Shown: positions 31,346-40,314 of the stretch, one piece after another
How the letters are laid out: each line of letters begins with the position of its first letter
Position numbering within the stretch: the stretch's first letter is position 1
Origin: Bacillus timonensis
GTDB taxonomy: Bacteria; Bacillota; Bacilli; Bacillales; Bacillaceae_L
Length of the DNA stretch: 44,335 bases
Direction: 5' to 3'
Assembly (NCBI RefSeq): GCF_004799755.1
Contig: NZ_SLUB01000036.1
Span: forward strand, 1-44,335
Notes under the pieces: generated by a model
Database searches by the model: none
What the model was told of the DNA's origin: nothing
The model's input: the letters and a program-made list of their open reading frames with translations, nothing else
Position numbers and translations under genes: made by a program

Positions 31346-32587
31346 TTAATACTCGCTATAAAGTACGAATTTACTAGTTAAATCTTCTACACGCTGACTC
31401 GCTTCCGCTAACTTTTCTTCGTCTTCTGAGTTTTTCAATGCAAATGCAATAATTGATGCAATTTCATCCATATCCTCTAAACCGAAGCCTCTGCTTGTAA
31501 CGGCAGCTGTACCGATACGGATACCGCTTGTTACAAATGGGCTTTCCGGATCGAATGGAATTGTATTTTTGTTCACTGTGATGCCAATATCGTCTAGAAC
31601 CTTCTCTGCCACTTTACCTGTTAGCCCTAATGAACGAACATCTAATAGTAATAAGTGATTGTCGGTTCCACCAGATACGAGGTCTAAGCCTTCTTTCTGT
31701 AAAGACTCTGCTAATCTAGCTGCATTAGCCACGATATTTTTTGCATATTGTTTGAATTCGTCTGTTAAAGCTTCCCCGAACGCAACAGCTTTAGCTGCAA
31801 TGACGTGCATTAATGGACCACCTTGGATTCCAGGGAAGATCGACTTATCGATTTTCTTTGCGAATTCTTCTTTACAAAGAATCATACCACCACGTGGCCC
31901 ACGTAATGTTTTGTGAGTTGTTGTGGTAACGAAATCCGCATATGGAACTGGGTTTTCATGAAGGCCAGTAGCAACCAAACCCGCGATATGAGCCATATCC
32001 ACCATTAAGTACGCGCCCACTTCGTCCGCAATTTCTCTGAACCTTTTAAAATCAATTGCACGTGGATATGCGCTCGCACCTGCAACGATCAGCTTCGGTT
32101 TATGTTCTAGCGCTTTCGCACGAACATCGTCGTAATTGATTTGATGTGTTTCAGGATCGACTCCATACTCCACAAAATTATATTGAATTCCACTGAAGTT
32201 TACCGGACTACCATGTGTTAAATGTCCACCATGGGAAAGATTCATCCCAAGTACAGTGTCACCTTGTTCTAGGATTGTAAAGTATACAGCCATATTTGCT
32301 TGAGCTCCAGAGTGTGGCTGCACATTCGCATGCTCAGCACCGAAAATTTCCTTTGCACGGTCTCTCGCAATGTTCTCAACAACATCCACATGCTCACAAC
32401 CACCATAGTAACGACGACCAGGGTACCCTTCAGCATATTTGTTTGTTAATACAGAACCTTGGGCTTCCATAACTGCTTCACTTACAAAGTTTTCAGATGC
32501 AATGAGTTCAATTTTTGTACGTTGTCTTTGTAGTTCATCTTGAATCGCACTAAATACTTGTTGATCTTGCTCCGATAAATGTTTCAT
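31346..32587 (-). CDS. glyA: Serine hydroxymethyltransferase
   Basis: A 413-residue PLP enzyme that converts serine and tetrahydrofolate to glycine and methylene-THF, the main one-carbon source for purine and dTMP synthesis. The PLP lysine is in [33 protein letters not shown] and [14 protein letters not shown] are family signatures. ATG 32587 follows AAAGGAGG; the 23 codons of frame upstream are leader. A promoter overlapped by two PurR boxes is about 200 bases upstream, in line with PurR control of glyA in B. subtilis. Confidence 0.97.
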   Translation of the reverse strand: MKHLSEQDQQVFSAIQDELQRQRTKIELIASENFVSEAVMEAQGSVLTNKYAEGYPGRRYYGGCEHVDVVENIARDRAKEIFGAEHANVQPHSGAQANMAVYFTILEQGDTVLGMNLSHGGHLTHGSPVNFSGIQYNFVEYGVDPETHQINYDDVRAKALEHKPKLIVAGASAYPRAIDFKRFREIADEVGAYLMVDMAHIAGLVATGLHENPVPYADFVTTTTHKTLRGPRGGMILCKEEFAKKIDKSIFPGIQGGPLMHVIAAKAVAFGEALTDEFKQYAKNIVANAARLAESLQKEGLDLVSGGTDNHLLLLDVRSLGLTGKVAEKVLDDIGITVNKNTIPFDPESPFVTSGIRIGTAAVTSRGFGLEDMDEIASIIAFALKNSEDEEKLAEASQRVEDLTSKFVLYSEY

Positions 32588-32777
32588 TTGGAATCCTCCT
32601 TTAATCGATGTATGAATTATTCCGCTAATTTGAAAAATACCTTTCCATTGTAACACTTTTATTCGGTAGTAGGAAGATTAAGTTTTTATTTAAAATACCA
32701 ATAAGATGGGGTTTAGGGCTTTTGATACAGCGCCACTACTGGATTTTCCCGCAAAATAATTAATTCGCACGCAACCA

Positions 32778-32821
32778 GCAAAACGCGAACATTATAATGT
32801 TTTTCAACGAAAATGTTCACC
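32778..32821 (-). promoter_or_regulatory. glyA promoter overlapped by paired PurR boxes
   Basis: On the minus strand TGAACA (32819-32814), 17 bp, TATAAT (32796-32791). On the plus strand GCGAACATTA (from 32785) and AATGTTCAC (to 32820) form two inverted PurBox-like half sites separated by about 17 bases. One covers the -35 and the other the -10. Confidence 0.6.
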
Positions 32822-32826
32822 TATTT

Positions 32827-32855
32827 GGAACCACAGGGACGGTTCTATTGGTTCC
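32827..32855. repeat. REP-like palindrome, GGGACGGTTC core
   Basis: GGAACCACAGGGACGGTTCT then ATTGGTTCC: GGAACCA pairs with TGGTTCC. Same family as the element at 175-204. Confidence 0.6.
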
Positions 32856-32856
32856 A

Positions 32857-32888
32857 TTAAAAAAGAGACAAGGCTCTCCACCCTATCT
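32857..32888 (-). terminator. Terminator of the anti-sigma gene at 32894
   Basis: On the minus strand AGAGATAGG and CCTTGTCTCT pair around an 8-base loop and end in TTTTTT. Confidence 0.65.
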
Positions 32889-32893
32889 CTCCT

Positions 32894-33907
32894 TCAGTCC
32901 GTTGTCCAATTCCAGTATTCGAATTCGCCAACCTGAATATTCCTAAAGTCTGGTTCTTCTTTTAATTTTAAAAGTTCCTTGACTGGGCCTGTAACGACTG
33001 CGCCATATACAAGGAATCCATTTTCCTTTAAATAGTCATAGCGTTCTTCCAGGTGCCATAGACCAAGCACGTTTTGGAGATACGTTTCACTCTCATCTTC
33101 AACAAGATCCTTCATATTTTCAAGCATAATTTTTTTGTTTTCTTGAATGGTCTTACTATCCAACATCAACATCGACCAACTCATATAATCCTCATCCATT
33201 TCCACAGCTCTGGTTAATCCAAGAGTATCAACCGATATATTCTCCCCACCACCTGTTGAAGTCCAAGCTGGCTTAAAAGCTTTTAATTCACCAGCATACA
33301 AAGGCATCCACTGAACATCCAAATCATATTTTTCTAATCTTTCAAGTAACTCTTCTGGCCTTATAAAATTTGAAGTTGAAAATGCTATATTCGCAACTGT
33401 TCCCTCATGCACCATCTCAAGCTTCTGCCACTCCTGTAAATCAGCCCTTTTTGTAACAGCAGCTAATTTCTTACCTGTGCGGGGATCCTCGGGCAAGATG
33501 AACCCGAACTGTTGGTTACTAGGACGTTGAAAATAAATAGTCTCCTTGGACGAAAATGTATTCACGAGACGTTTGGTTACATCCCATTCCCCGACAATCT
33601 GCTCTTCTTTCCCAATCGTCCGCGAAATTGGGATCGTAATTGTTTGACTTAAAAAAGGGGTGATTTCTCCACTTAACGGCCTCTCATATTCCCCTTGAAG
33701 GCCAGGCTGTGTCCAATCAATGGCTAAATTCAAATGATAGGCATTCTTATCATCGAGCTTCGTAAAATCATATCCAATCGAGAGTAGAATCATATAAACC
33801 CCATACAAAAATAAGAGAAGGAGGACAACTCTAATTATTCTCGCAGTCAACAAAAAACGATACTTCCATAAAACCCGCTTTTCTTTGTCTTTGCTCCATT
33901 CCGTCAT
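32894..33907 (-). CDS. Membrane anti-sigma factor (Sigma_reg_N/C type)
   Basis: A 337-residue protein with cytoplasmic residues 1-20, one membrane helix (about 27-47) and a long extracellular part. The C-terminal VYGAVVTGPVKELLKLKEEP and NIQVGEFEYWNW match the sigma factor regulator C-terminal domain. It follows an ECF sigma gene after 14 bases and is expected to sequester that sigma factor until an envelope signal releases it. The pair interrupts the conserved ywlG-glyA order. Confidence 0.87.
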   Translation of the reverse strand: MTEWSKDKEKRVLWKYRFLLTARIIRVVLLLLFLYGVYMILLSIGYDFTKLDDKNAYHLNLAIDWTQPGLQGEYERPLSGEITPFLSQTITIPISRTIGKEEQIVGEWDVTKRLVNTFSSKETIYFQRPSNQQFGFILPEDPRTGKKLAAVTKRADLQEWQKLEMVHEGTVANIAFSTSNFIRPEELLERLEKYDLDVQWMPLYAGELKAFKPAWTSTGGGENISVDTLGLTRAVEMDEDYMSWSMLMLDSKTIQENKKIMLENMKDLVEDESETYLQNVLGLWHLEERYDYLKENGFLVYGAVVTGPVKELLKLKEEPDFRNIQVGEFEYWNWTTD

Positions 33908-33921
33908 AGTTCACTCACTCC

Positions 33922-34434
33922 TTAGTCCTTTGACTCTCTTGCCGCTAATGTTTGAAGCCTTTTCCGCGCCCTATGCAATGTCACCTTCACCTGTGATTCC
34001 GTCATCTCCATTGCTTCCTGAATTTCCTCATATGAGAATTCTGCAAATTCCCGCAAATAAATAATCGTGCAATAGTTTTCTGGCAGTAGGTCGAGCAAAT
34101 CCGTCAGTTCATCTAGATTTTCTTTATTGACCATCTCATCCTCAGGTAACCCGTATGGACTCTTCATCTCGCCTTTATCATAAAAAGGGACCCACTTCCA
34201 CCGTTGTCGCTTTCTCCATTCATCAAGGTAGGTATTACGGGCCACCTTAAATAGCCATGGTTTAACATCCTCGTATTTGTAAAAGGACAGGGAAACCGTC
34301 GCACGGAAGAACGTTTCCTGAACCAGTTCCTCTGCTATAGTGGAGGAACCAGACATTCGTAACAAATAATAAAAGAGGGGCTCCGCATAACGACGATATA
34401 TATCATCTAATTTTTCATTTCGTTCTTTACTCAT
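33922..34434 (-). CDS. ECF-family RNA polymerase sigma factor
   Basis: A 170-residue sigma factor. Region 2 (about 10-75) has IAEELVQETFFRATVSL and VKPWLFKVARNTYLDEWRKR. Region 4 (about 110-160) has LREFAEFSYEEIQEAMEMTE and SQVKVTLHRARKRLQ. ATG 34434 (MSKERNEKLDDIYRRYAEP) follows GAGAGGGGG; ten upstream codons are discounted. An ECF promoter TGTAAC-16-CGTTTT lies about 50 bases upstream, so it is likely autoregulated. The TGTAAC/CGTTTT pair resembles sigma-M class promoters, but I do not assign a name. Confidence 0.9.
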   Translation of the reverse strand: MSKERNEKLDDIYRRYAEPLFYYLLRMSGSSTIAEELVQETFFRATVSLSFYKYEDVKPWLFKVARNTYLDEWRKRQRWKWVPFYDKGEMKSPYGLPEDEMVNKENLDELTDLLDLLPENYCTIIYLREFAEFSYEEIQEAMEMTESQVKVTLHRARKRLQTLAARESKD

Positions 34435-34475
34435 CGGCGCCCCCTCTCTCGTTACCATCATCATATCTCACCCAC

Positions 34476-34503
34476 AAAACGAACTAGCCTCTAAAATGTT
34501 ACA
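34476..34503 (-). promoter_or_regulatory. ECF-type promoter of the second sigma/anti-sigma pair
   Basis: On the minus strand TGTAAC (34503-34498), 16 bp, CGTTTT (34481-34476), about 40 bases before the sigma start codon. Confidence 0.6.
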
Positions 34504-34535
34504 CATAAAATCAAAAATATTTTACTGAAAATAAA

Positions 34536-34582
34536 AAGAGCCACAGGAACCGTCCCTTTGGTCCCATGGCCCTTGGCTCCTC
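34536..34582 (-). terminator. ywlG terminator built from a REP-like palindrome
   Basis: On the minus strand GGAGCCAAGGG...CCTGTGGCTCTTTTT: GAGCCA pairs with TGGCTC, followed by a T-tract. The core AGGGACGGTTCC and GGGACC are REP sequence (same family as 175-204), so a repeat seems to have been recruited as terminator. Confidence 0.6.
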
Positions 34583-34591
34583 GTAGCTCTT

Positions 34592-35164
34592 CTAGCATTT
34601 CTTGTTTTCTTTTTTGTCGGGATAGACAGCGCGCTCTCCTCCGATGAGTTTTGGTCGGGCTTTGGCCATTGTGACGTGGGCTCCACCCATTTCCTTTATG
34701 GAGCTTCGAATGGGTACTGCCACATGCTTTAGGTGCATCCCGATGAAGGTGTCGCCGATATCAATGCCCGCTTCAGCTTTAATAAATTCAACTACGACAG
34801 GATCGGTAAAATGTTCGTATGCATAGGTTGCCATTGCGCCACCGGCTGTTCGAACAGGAACGACTGTTACTTGTTCATAATTTTTATGTAATGCCGTTTC
34901 ACGTTCAACAACCAATGCACGGTTTAAATGTTCGCAGCACTGAAAAGCTAGCTCAACACCGACGTTTTTACGAAGAGTATCTAGCTCACTAAAAATCATT
35001 TCGGCCACTTCCTCAGAACCTGCCGTTCCAATACGTTCGCCGATAACCTCACTCGTACTGCAACCGACAACAAGTAACTCCCCTTTTTTCAACGAGGCTC
35101 TTTCCGCAAACTCTGAAAGAATCGTCCGAAGCTGGCCTCTCCATACCTCAAGATCCGCAACCAT
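34592..35164 (-). CDS. ywlG: UPF0340/YwlG family protein
   Basis: A 190-residue cytoplasmic protein of the UPF0340 (TIGR01440) family. Its function is not established. Conserved stretches are [46 protein letters not shown] and [19 protein letters not shown]. The start at 35164 has AAGGAGGT eight bases upstream; the ATG two codons earlier is too close to it. It lies between rpiB and (after the sigma insertion) glyA, as in B. subtilis. Confidence 0.88.
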   Translation of the reverse strand: MVADLEVWRGQLRTILSEFAERASLKKGELLVVGCSTSEVIGERIGTAGSEEVAEMIFSELDTLRKNVGVELAFQCCEHLNRALVVERETALHKNYEQVTVVPVRTAGGAMATYAYEHFTDPVVVEFIKAEAGIDIGDTFIGMHLKHVAVPIRSSIKEMGGAHVTMAKARPKLIGGERAVYPDKKENKKC

Positions 35165-35181
35165 TATCATTTACCTCCTTG

Positions 35182-35209
35182 GGACAGAGGGACAGGTTCC
35201 TTGTCCCTC
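35182..35209. repeat. Diverged REP-like palindrome
   Basis: GGGACAGAGGGACAGGTTCC then TTGTCCC: GGGACA pairs with TGTCCC. It sits directly before the ywlG ribosome site. Confidence 0.55.
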
Positions 35210-35276
35210 GTGTTTTTTTCATTTTAAAAAATACACGCCTGATACAACAAGTCCTCAGGCGCTATAATCACATATG

Positions 35277-35729
35277 TTATTCCCCGGATGGGCTGTTTTC
35301 GTATACAGAAATTTTATTAATTCTGTTTTCATGGCGCCCACCTAAAAACTCAGTTGTAAGCCATGCTTTTGCAATTTCACGCGCAAGTCCTGGGCCAATC
35401 ACACGCTCACCCATTGCTAAAATGTTGCTGTTATTATGCTCACGAGTTGCCTTTGCACTAAAAACATCGTGGCAAAGTGCACAACGAATGCCATGAACCT
35501 TGTTCGCAGCTATGCTCATTCCAATTCCAGTTCCGCAAATTAAAATACCACGATCATATTTACCGTCCGCTACTTTTTTCGCTACTGGCAGAGCATAGTC
35601 CGGGTAATCAACAGACGTTGAACATTCACAACCGAAATCATCATATTCAATCTCAAGTTCATCTAATAAATGCTTGATTTCTTCACGTAAATTTAAACCA
35701 CCGTGGTCTGATGCAATTGCTACTTTCAT
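35277..35729 (-). CDS. rpiB: Ribose-5-phosphate isomerase B
   Basis: A 150-residue RpiB/LacA/LacB-family isomerase of the pentose phosphate pathway. The signature stretches KVAIASDHGGLNLREEIKHL, LICGTGIGMSIAANKVHGIR and the active-site cysteine region ALCHDVFSAKATREHNN are intact. ATG 35729 follows GGGGGATT. The frame extends 18 codons upstream, but that part includes the promoter region. Its place between ywlE and ywlG matches ywlF. Confidence 0.95.
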   Translation of the reverse strand: MKVAIASDHGGLNLREEIKHLLDELEIEYDDFGCECSTSVDYPDYALPVAKKVADGKYDRGILICGTGIGMSIAANKVHGIRCALCHDVFSAKATREHNNSNILAMGERVIGPGLAREIAKAWLTTEFLGGRHENRINKISVYENSPSGE

Positions 35730-35803
35730 TGTAAATCCCCCTATATTAAAATGTGCCTCGGCTAAGTCTTCAACCAAAGACATATACTTTACCCTTATTA
35801 TAC

Positions 35804-35842
35804 CGAAAAAAGAACTCCCGAACCAAAACGGGAGCTTTTTTT
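35804..35842 (-). terminator. Terminator of the chemotaxis receptor gene
   Basis: On the minus strand AAAAAAGCTCCCG, loop TTTTGGTT, CGGGAGTTCTTTTTT. A TATAAT for rpiB overlaps its downstream edge. Confidence 0.85.
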
Positions 35843-35849
35843 AGGAGTT

Positions 35850-37136
35850 TTATAACGTAAATCGTTGAATAGTTTGCTTTAACTGACTTGCTTGACCAGC
35901 AAGCTCCTGAGCTAGACCGTCCACATCACAAATCACACTAGTCTGATGCTGGGTGGCTGCACTTACTTCCTGTGCACCGGCAGATGTTTCTTCCGCAATC
36001 GCCGCAACCTCTTGTGATTGCAAGGATGTCGCTTGAATACGGTCCATTTGTTTTTCAACTAATGCCGCAATTTGCTTTACAGCATCGGCTACCTCATGGA
36101 CAGACGTTGTCATTTCAGCAATTGCCTCATTTGTGATCGTTCCTTTTTTCGCTTCTTCGTTCGCAACCGCCACTTGTTCCGATATCTGAACAACTACATT
36201 TCGAACCTCTTGCTGAATATTTTTAATCAATTCAGAAATGCCTTGAACAGCCTTAGAGCTTTCATCCGCAAGCTTTCTCACTTCTTCTGCAACCACCGCA
36301 AAGCCTTTTCCATGCTTACCAGCGCGTGCGGCTTCAATGGAAGCATTCAACGCAAGCAAGTTCGTTTGACCAGCAATATCACCAACAAGTGAAATGATAT
36401 GCTCCACTTCCTTCGCATTTGTCTCTAGACGATTAACCGCCTCAAGCGAGGTTTGATTGTTTTCAACAAGCTTATTAATTCCGGAAACGAGCGAATGCAC
36501 AACATCTTTACTATCATTTAACGTATCAACCATTTCAACAGATAAGTTCTGTGACGTTTTCGCATTTTGCTGAACCTCTTCGGCAATTTGAATCACATCC
36601 TCCACGGATTCAGCCGTTTCTTGAATCGATACCGCAGAGCTGTCAGCACCCTTGGAAATCTCAGAAATGGTGCGATTAATATTTTCCGCCTGCTCCGACG
36701 CAAGACTGGATGCCTTCGTAATCTCAATTACCTTATGATTTGTATTTTCAAAGTTTTCCTCGATATTATGTACCATCTCACGAAGATTGTGTAGCATTTT
36801 ATTAAACGCAAGACTTAGACTACGTATCTCGTCATCTGATTTTAACACCGGTACGTCCTCGCGAATATCACCGTTTGCAGCATGAATAGCCACCTGTTCT
36901 AACTTCTGAAGAGGCTTTGTAATGAATAATGCCGCAAAATAAGCTAGAATTCCCGACCAGATAATACCTAATGCCAGTGTGCTTATCACAAAGATTTGTT
37001 GGCTCACCATTTCTTCAACGAAAGGATATACAAAATAAATGAATAATGCCGATGTTGAATACGTCACAACCGCTAAAATAGTTGTAAATAATACTAATTT
37101 TAATCTTAGACCAAATTTGTAGCGCCTTTTTTCCAC
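35850..37136 (-). CDS. Methyl-accepting chemotaxis protein lacking an extracellular sensor domain
   Basis: A 428-residue protein. Two membrane helices (about 12-36 and 47-70) are joined by a loop of only about ten residues. They are followed by HAMP (about 71-123, [11 protein letters not shown]) and a long MA signalling coiled coil. The conserved tip is [20 protein letters not shown] with [20 protein letters not shown]. The start codon is GTG with GGGGGGAAA upstream. Without a periplasmic domain it must sense a membrane or cytoplasmic signal (inference). It lies between ywlE and rpiB, an insertion compared with B. subtilis. Confidence 0.93.
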   Translation of the reverse strand: MEKRRYKFGLRLKLVLFTTILAVVTYSTSALFIYFVYPFVEEMVSQQIFVISTLALGIIWSGILAYFAALFITKPLQKLEQVAIHAANGDIREDVPVLKSDDEIRSLSLAFNKMLHNLREMVHNIEENFENTNHKVIEITKASSLASEQAENINRTISEISKGADSSAVSIQETAESVEDVIQIAEEVQQNAKTSQNLSVEMVDTLNDSKDVVHSLVSGINKLVENNQTSLEAVNRLETNAKEVEHIISLVGDIAGQTNLLALNASIEAARAGKHGKGFAVVAEEVRKLADESSKAVQGISELIKNIQQEVRNVVVQISEQVAVANEEAKKGTITNEAIAEMTTSVHEVADAVKQIAALVEKQMDRIQATSLQSQEVAAIAEETSAGAQEVSAATQHQTSVICDVDGLAQELAGQASQLKQTIQRFTL

Positions 37137-37158
37137 CCGATTTCCCCCCTGAATCTAT

Positions 37159-37590
37159 CTATTTTAGTTTAGAAAGTACTTTTTCAATTAATGGCTCAAG
37201 TTCCGCATAGGTTTCTCTATAAATCTCAACCGGTCCTCCGAAAGGGTCTGAAACATCCCCACTGCTTTCCGCATATTCCTTTAAGGTATACACCTTGTCC
37301 TGAGCCTCAGGGAAACTGTGAAGGACTGCCCGTTTGTGATGACTGGTCATGGTTAAAATACAAGTCGCCCACTCTACCAGGTCTTTTGTTAATAAGGAAG
37401 ACGAATGCTGACAATTCACTCCATTTTCCTGTAAGACGAAGGCAGTATTCGTTGAAGCAGGACTTCCGTCACTAGCAAAAATCCCTGCCGATTTGACCTC
37501 AATGCTTACGCCAGCCTTCTTTCGCAAAATGGCTTCAGCCATCGGACTTCTACATGTATTTCCTGTACAAACAAATAAAACGCGTCTCAT
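37159..37590 (-). CDS. ywlE: Protein arginine phosphatase (YwlE)
   Basis: A 143-residue low-molecular-weight phosphatase. The P-loop is VCTGNTCRSP with nucleophile C8, R14, and T12 in the position that gives arginine-phosphate specificity in B. subtilis YwlE (T11). The general acid is D115 in SDPFGGPVEIY. It reverses McsB-type protein arginine phosphorylation, which in Bacillus controls CtsR and ClpCP degradation. AGGGTGATG precedes the start. Confidence 0.94.
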   Translation of the reverse strand: MRRVLFVCTGNTCRSPMAEAILRKKAGVSIEVKSAGIFASDGSPASTNTAFVLQENGVNCQHSSSLLTKDLVEWATCILTMTSHHKRAVLHSFPEAQDKVYTLKEYAESSGDVSDPFGGPVEIYRETYAELEPLIEKVLSKLK

Positions 37591-37702
37591 TTCATCACCC
37601 TTTTCATCATTGCCCTCATGCTACTTTCGACCCGAATATTTAGACAAAATTCGATATAATTCCATTATAATCGAGTTTCACATGAAAGAGATAGCCAATA
37701 TT

Positions 37703-37735
37703 TTAAAAAAGAGTACGGATTTTCACCCGCACTCG
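37703..37735 (-). terminator. mntP terminator
   Basis: On the minus strand GAGTGCGG and CCGTACTC (one GU) enclose GTGAAAAT and are followed by TTTTTTAAAA. Confidence 0.8.
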
Positions 37736-37758
37736 CAATTTTGTCATAGTTTCCTCTT

Positions 37759-38322
37759 TTACAAAGGAAATAGTAATTTTACACCAAAGACGAGAAGAAT
37801 GCATCCACCTAATACCTCACTGTATGTACCAAGCCAGTTTTGGACCTTTCGACCTAATAGAAGTCCGATCCATGAAAGAACCATACTAACGATTCCAAAC
37901 ATGAGAATCACCATAACTGTTTTTGCACCGTATATCCCTAGCGAAAGCCCGACAGAAAAACTATCTAAACTCACACTTAACGCAAAAATAAATAAGCCGA
38001 ATCCAACCGGTGTAATCATACGCTGTTGATCATCGTCCTTGAAGGAAGAAATAATCATTTGTAAGCCTAAAAATAAAAGCAATCCTCCGCCTACATAGGT
38101 TGCAATAGCTCCAAATGTATCTGATAAAAAATGGCCAATCATCATGCCCGCCAATGGCATCCACATATGAAACAGACCAATGGTCATCCCGATTGAAAAA
38201 ATTTGTTTGAGCCTTAACCGGATTAATCCCATTCCTAGCCCAACGGAAAATGCGTCCATTCCCAAAGCAAATGCCATAATAAATAAGGTTATAATTTCTC
38301 CGAGAAATGCTGTAATATCCAT
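37759..38322 (-). CDS. mntP: MntP-family manganese efflux pump
   Basis: A 187-residue protein with six membrane helices. The duplicated motifs [15 protein letters not shown] and [17 protein letters not shown] carry the intramembrane Asp residues of the DUF204/MntP family. AAGGAGG stands before the ATG. No manganese riboswitch is visible in the 70-base gap to tsaC, so it probably depends on read-through from tsaC. Confidence 0.92.
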   Translation of the reverse strand: MDITAFLGEIITLFIMAFALGMDAFSVGLGMGLIRLRLKQIFSIGMTIGLFHMWMPLAGMMIGHFLSDTFGAIATYVGGGLLLFLGLQMIISSFKDDDQQRMITPVGFGLFIFALSVSLDSFSVGLSLGIYGAKTVMVILMFGIVSMVLSWIGLLLGRKVQNWLGTYSEVLGGCILLVFGVKLLFPL

Positions 38323-38393
38323 CTTCTACCTCCTTGGACGTGCCTATTTCAACATATGCATGTACAAAAAGAAATAGAAGATGGAATTCCCAA

Positions 38394-39437
38394 TTACTCC
38401 GTTATAATTTTATGTCCTGCTGCCTTGGTTAAGCGATTCATAATCGCTTGTCCGATGCCTTCACTTGGAAAGCTCTCACTAAAAATCACATCGACTCCAC
38501 TTTCATCAAATAAGCGCAACACATCATAAAGTCTATTGGCAACCGACTCCAAATCCTCACGCGAGCCACAAGCAATAATTTTATCTGCTTTATACTTATC
38601 TTCGCGCTCGGTCGTTGTGAGGACACCAACCTTTAAGCCTTCGTTTTGTTTTTCGTTTACGAGAGACTGGATAAATTCTACCTGGCCATTCACAATCGTA
38701 AGTGGTGCAGTTGGCGCATAATGTTTATATTTCATTCCAGGTGATTTCGGTGCTTCGCCTTCTCTTAAAATGGCCCTATCGACCCCGACAACACCACATA
38801 CTGCCTCAAGCTGTTCTTTTGTCACTCCACCTGGTCGTAAAATGACAGGCACTTCACTCGTGCAATCCAGAACAGTTGACTCTAATCCAACACCCGTTGC
38901 TCCGCCATCAAGAATCCCTGCGATTTTACCAGTCAGATCATCTGCTACATGCTTGGCAAGTGTCGGACTTGGCTTACCAGATGTATTCGCACTCGGCGCT
39001 GCAAGTGGTAAACCCGATGCGGAAATCAAAGCCAATGCGACCGGATGACTTGGCATTCGTACCGCTACCGTTTCAAGTCCTGCTGTCACCTTTTTTGAAA
39101 CGGCATCTTCTTTTCTTTTTAAAACAAGTGTTAGGGGTCCTGGCCAAAATTTCGCAATTAGCCGCTCCGCCTGCTCAGGAATCTCCTGGACAATATTATG
39201 TAGCTGCCCGATTGTGGAGATGTGGACAATTAGTGGATTATCGCTCGGACGCCCCTTTGCCTCATAAATTTTCGCAACAGCCTCATCTGATAAAGCACTA
39301 GCTCCAAGCCCATACACCGTTTCAGTCGGAAATGCGACTACTTCATTTTTCTGTAAAAGACTTGCCGCTTCTATTATTTGTGGATAAGATTCTATATTTT
39401 GTTGGTGTTTATCCACAACCCATTGCTTTGTTTCCAT
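38394..39437 (-). CDS. tsaC: Threonylcarbamoyl-AMP synthase (Sua5/YwlC)
   Basis: A 347-residue enzyme that makes threonylcarbamoyl-AMP from Thr, bicarbonate and ATP for the t6A37 tRNA modification. The YrdC domain (about 20-210) has VAFPTETVYGLGASALSDEA, SDNPLIVHI and SANTSGKPSPT. A linker and the Sua5 C-terminal domain (about 225-347) with KSPGMKYKHYAPTAPL follow, so it is the long Sua5 form. ATG 39437 has AGGAG nine bases upstream. Two perfect DnaA boxes lie within its first 60 bases of coding sequence. Confidence 0.95.
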   Translation of the reverse strand: METKQWVVDKHQQNIESYPQIIEAASLLQKNEVVAFPTETVYGLGASALSDEAVAKIYEAKGRPSDNPLIVHISTIGQLHNIVQEIPEQAERLIAKFWPGPLTLVLKRKEDAVSKKVTAGLETVAVRMPSHPVALALISASGLPLAAPSANTSGKPSPTLAKHVADDLTGKIAGILDGGATGVGLESTVLDCTSEVPVILRPGGVTKEQLEAVCGVVGVDRAILREGEAPKSPGMKYKHYAPTAPLTIVNGQVEFIQSLVNEKQNEGLKVGVLTTTEREDKYKADKIIACGSREDLESVANRLYDVLRLFDESGVDVIFSESFPSEGIGQAIMNRLTKAAGHKIITE

Positions 39438-39714
39438 GTAACGCAACTCCTATGTAAAAATCCTTTAGTAATGTCACTTTTTAATTATTGTAATATAAAA
39501 AAGTATAGGTTTATAAGTGGTGGAAAACAAGTGTTATCCACATTTTGTGGATAACAAACTCTAAAATGTGGATAATTATGTGGATATAACCAGTTTTGCC
39601 ACAACCCGCACAAAGAGGAAATATTTCATCCATAGCCCATATTTTTCATCATGTCACATAGATTATCACACTTTTTTGCATTTTAACAACCTATGTTTAT
39701 CCACATTATCCACA
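39379..39714. promoter_or_regulatory. DnaA-box cluster at the tsaC (ywlC) 5' end
   Basis: Perfect TTATCCACA or its complement occurs at 39379-39387, 39409-39417, 39534-39542, 39546-39554, 39567-39575, 39697-39705 and 39706-39714. An 8/9 match (TGTGGATAT) is at 39579-39587. One pair is inverted with a 3-base gap (39534/39546) and one pair is directly abutting (39697/39706). B. subtilis is known to have DnaA-box clusters away from oriC, including one at ywlC as I recall. No AT-rich unwinding region with dnaA or dnaN is here, so it is a titration/regulatory cluster rather than oriC. Confidence 0.9.
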
Positions 39715-39789
39715 ATCAGACATCAAAATCAAAAATAAAAACCCCCACTTGCGCACATTCCGTCCACATTTAGGAGTTTAAAAATACTA

Positions 39790-40236
39790 TTACTTTTCAA
39801 TTTGCGAAACCATGAACATCGGATCAGCCTTTTTAAGGAGCTGTGAGATATGATTCGAGCTTTCAATATGACCCGGAAGCTCGTCCATTTTTACTTGCTC
39901 GAAGCCAAGCATGGCAAAAAATTGAATCGACGCTTGTTTATTTGTCGCTAAAAACAGTCGCTTTAATTCCTTATGCTTTGCAAGTGAAATGGCACTTTTA
40001 AATAGAGTTAATAAATTCGTTTGATCCACACCAGGAGAAATCACTAGCGATCGAAGCAATCCATCTTGCTCAATTCTCTCGATCCCTAACGTCGCAAGGA
40101 TTTTTTGCTCAGCGTCCTCCAATAAAATAAAGTGATCAATAATCGAAGCAACACCTTCTGAACTAACTTCAGCTTGTCCTAAAAAGGCAGATACCTTTTC
40201 AATATCCTGCTCATTTGCCGTTCTAATTTGTTTCAT
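39790..40236 (-). CDS. GNAT-like acetyltransferase (YwlB-like)
   Basis: A 148-residue protein beginning MKQIRTANEQDIEKVSAFL. The GNAT fold is seen in ILATLGIERIEQDGLLRSLV (beta4 region) and in KRLFLATNKQASIQFFAMLG with FEQV, the typical acetyl-CoA beta5/alpha4 end. The substrate is unknown. ATG 40236 with GGGGTGG upstream is preferred to the ATG five codons earlier. Its position between spoIIR and ywlC matches ywlB. Confidence 0.82.
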   Translation of the reverse strand: MKQIRTANEQDIEKVSAFLGQAEVSSEGVASIIDHFILLEDAEQKILATLGIERIEQDGLLRSLVISPGVDQTNLLTLFKSAISLAKHKELKRLFLATNKQASIQFFAMLGFEQVKMDELPGHIESSNHISQLLKKADPMFMVSQIEK

Positions 40237-40314
40237 TTTTCGCCACCCCATTTTTCGTTATCCTAGTAACTACTCTATGAGGCATCTTGAAAAATAGAAC
40301 TAAATGCTAGATTT

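Noticed and set aside
38322-38394. Manganese (yybP-ykoY) riboswitch before mntP
   Set aside because: The gap is only about 70 bases and shows just a ribosome site; too short for that riboswitch.
39379-39714. Replication origin oriC
   Set aside because: There is no dnaA or dnaN gene next to the boxes, and the position at ywlC matches a known secondary DnaA-box cluster in B. subtilis.
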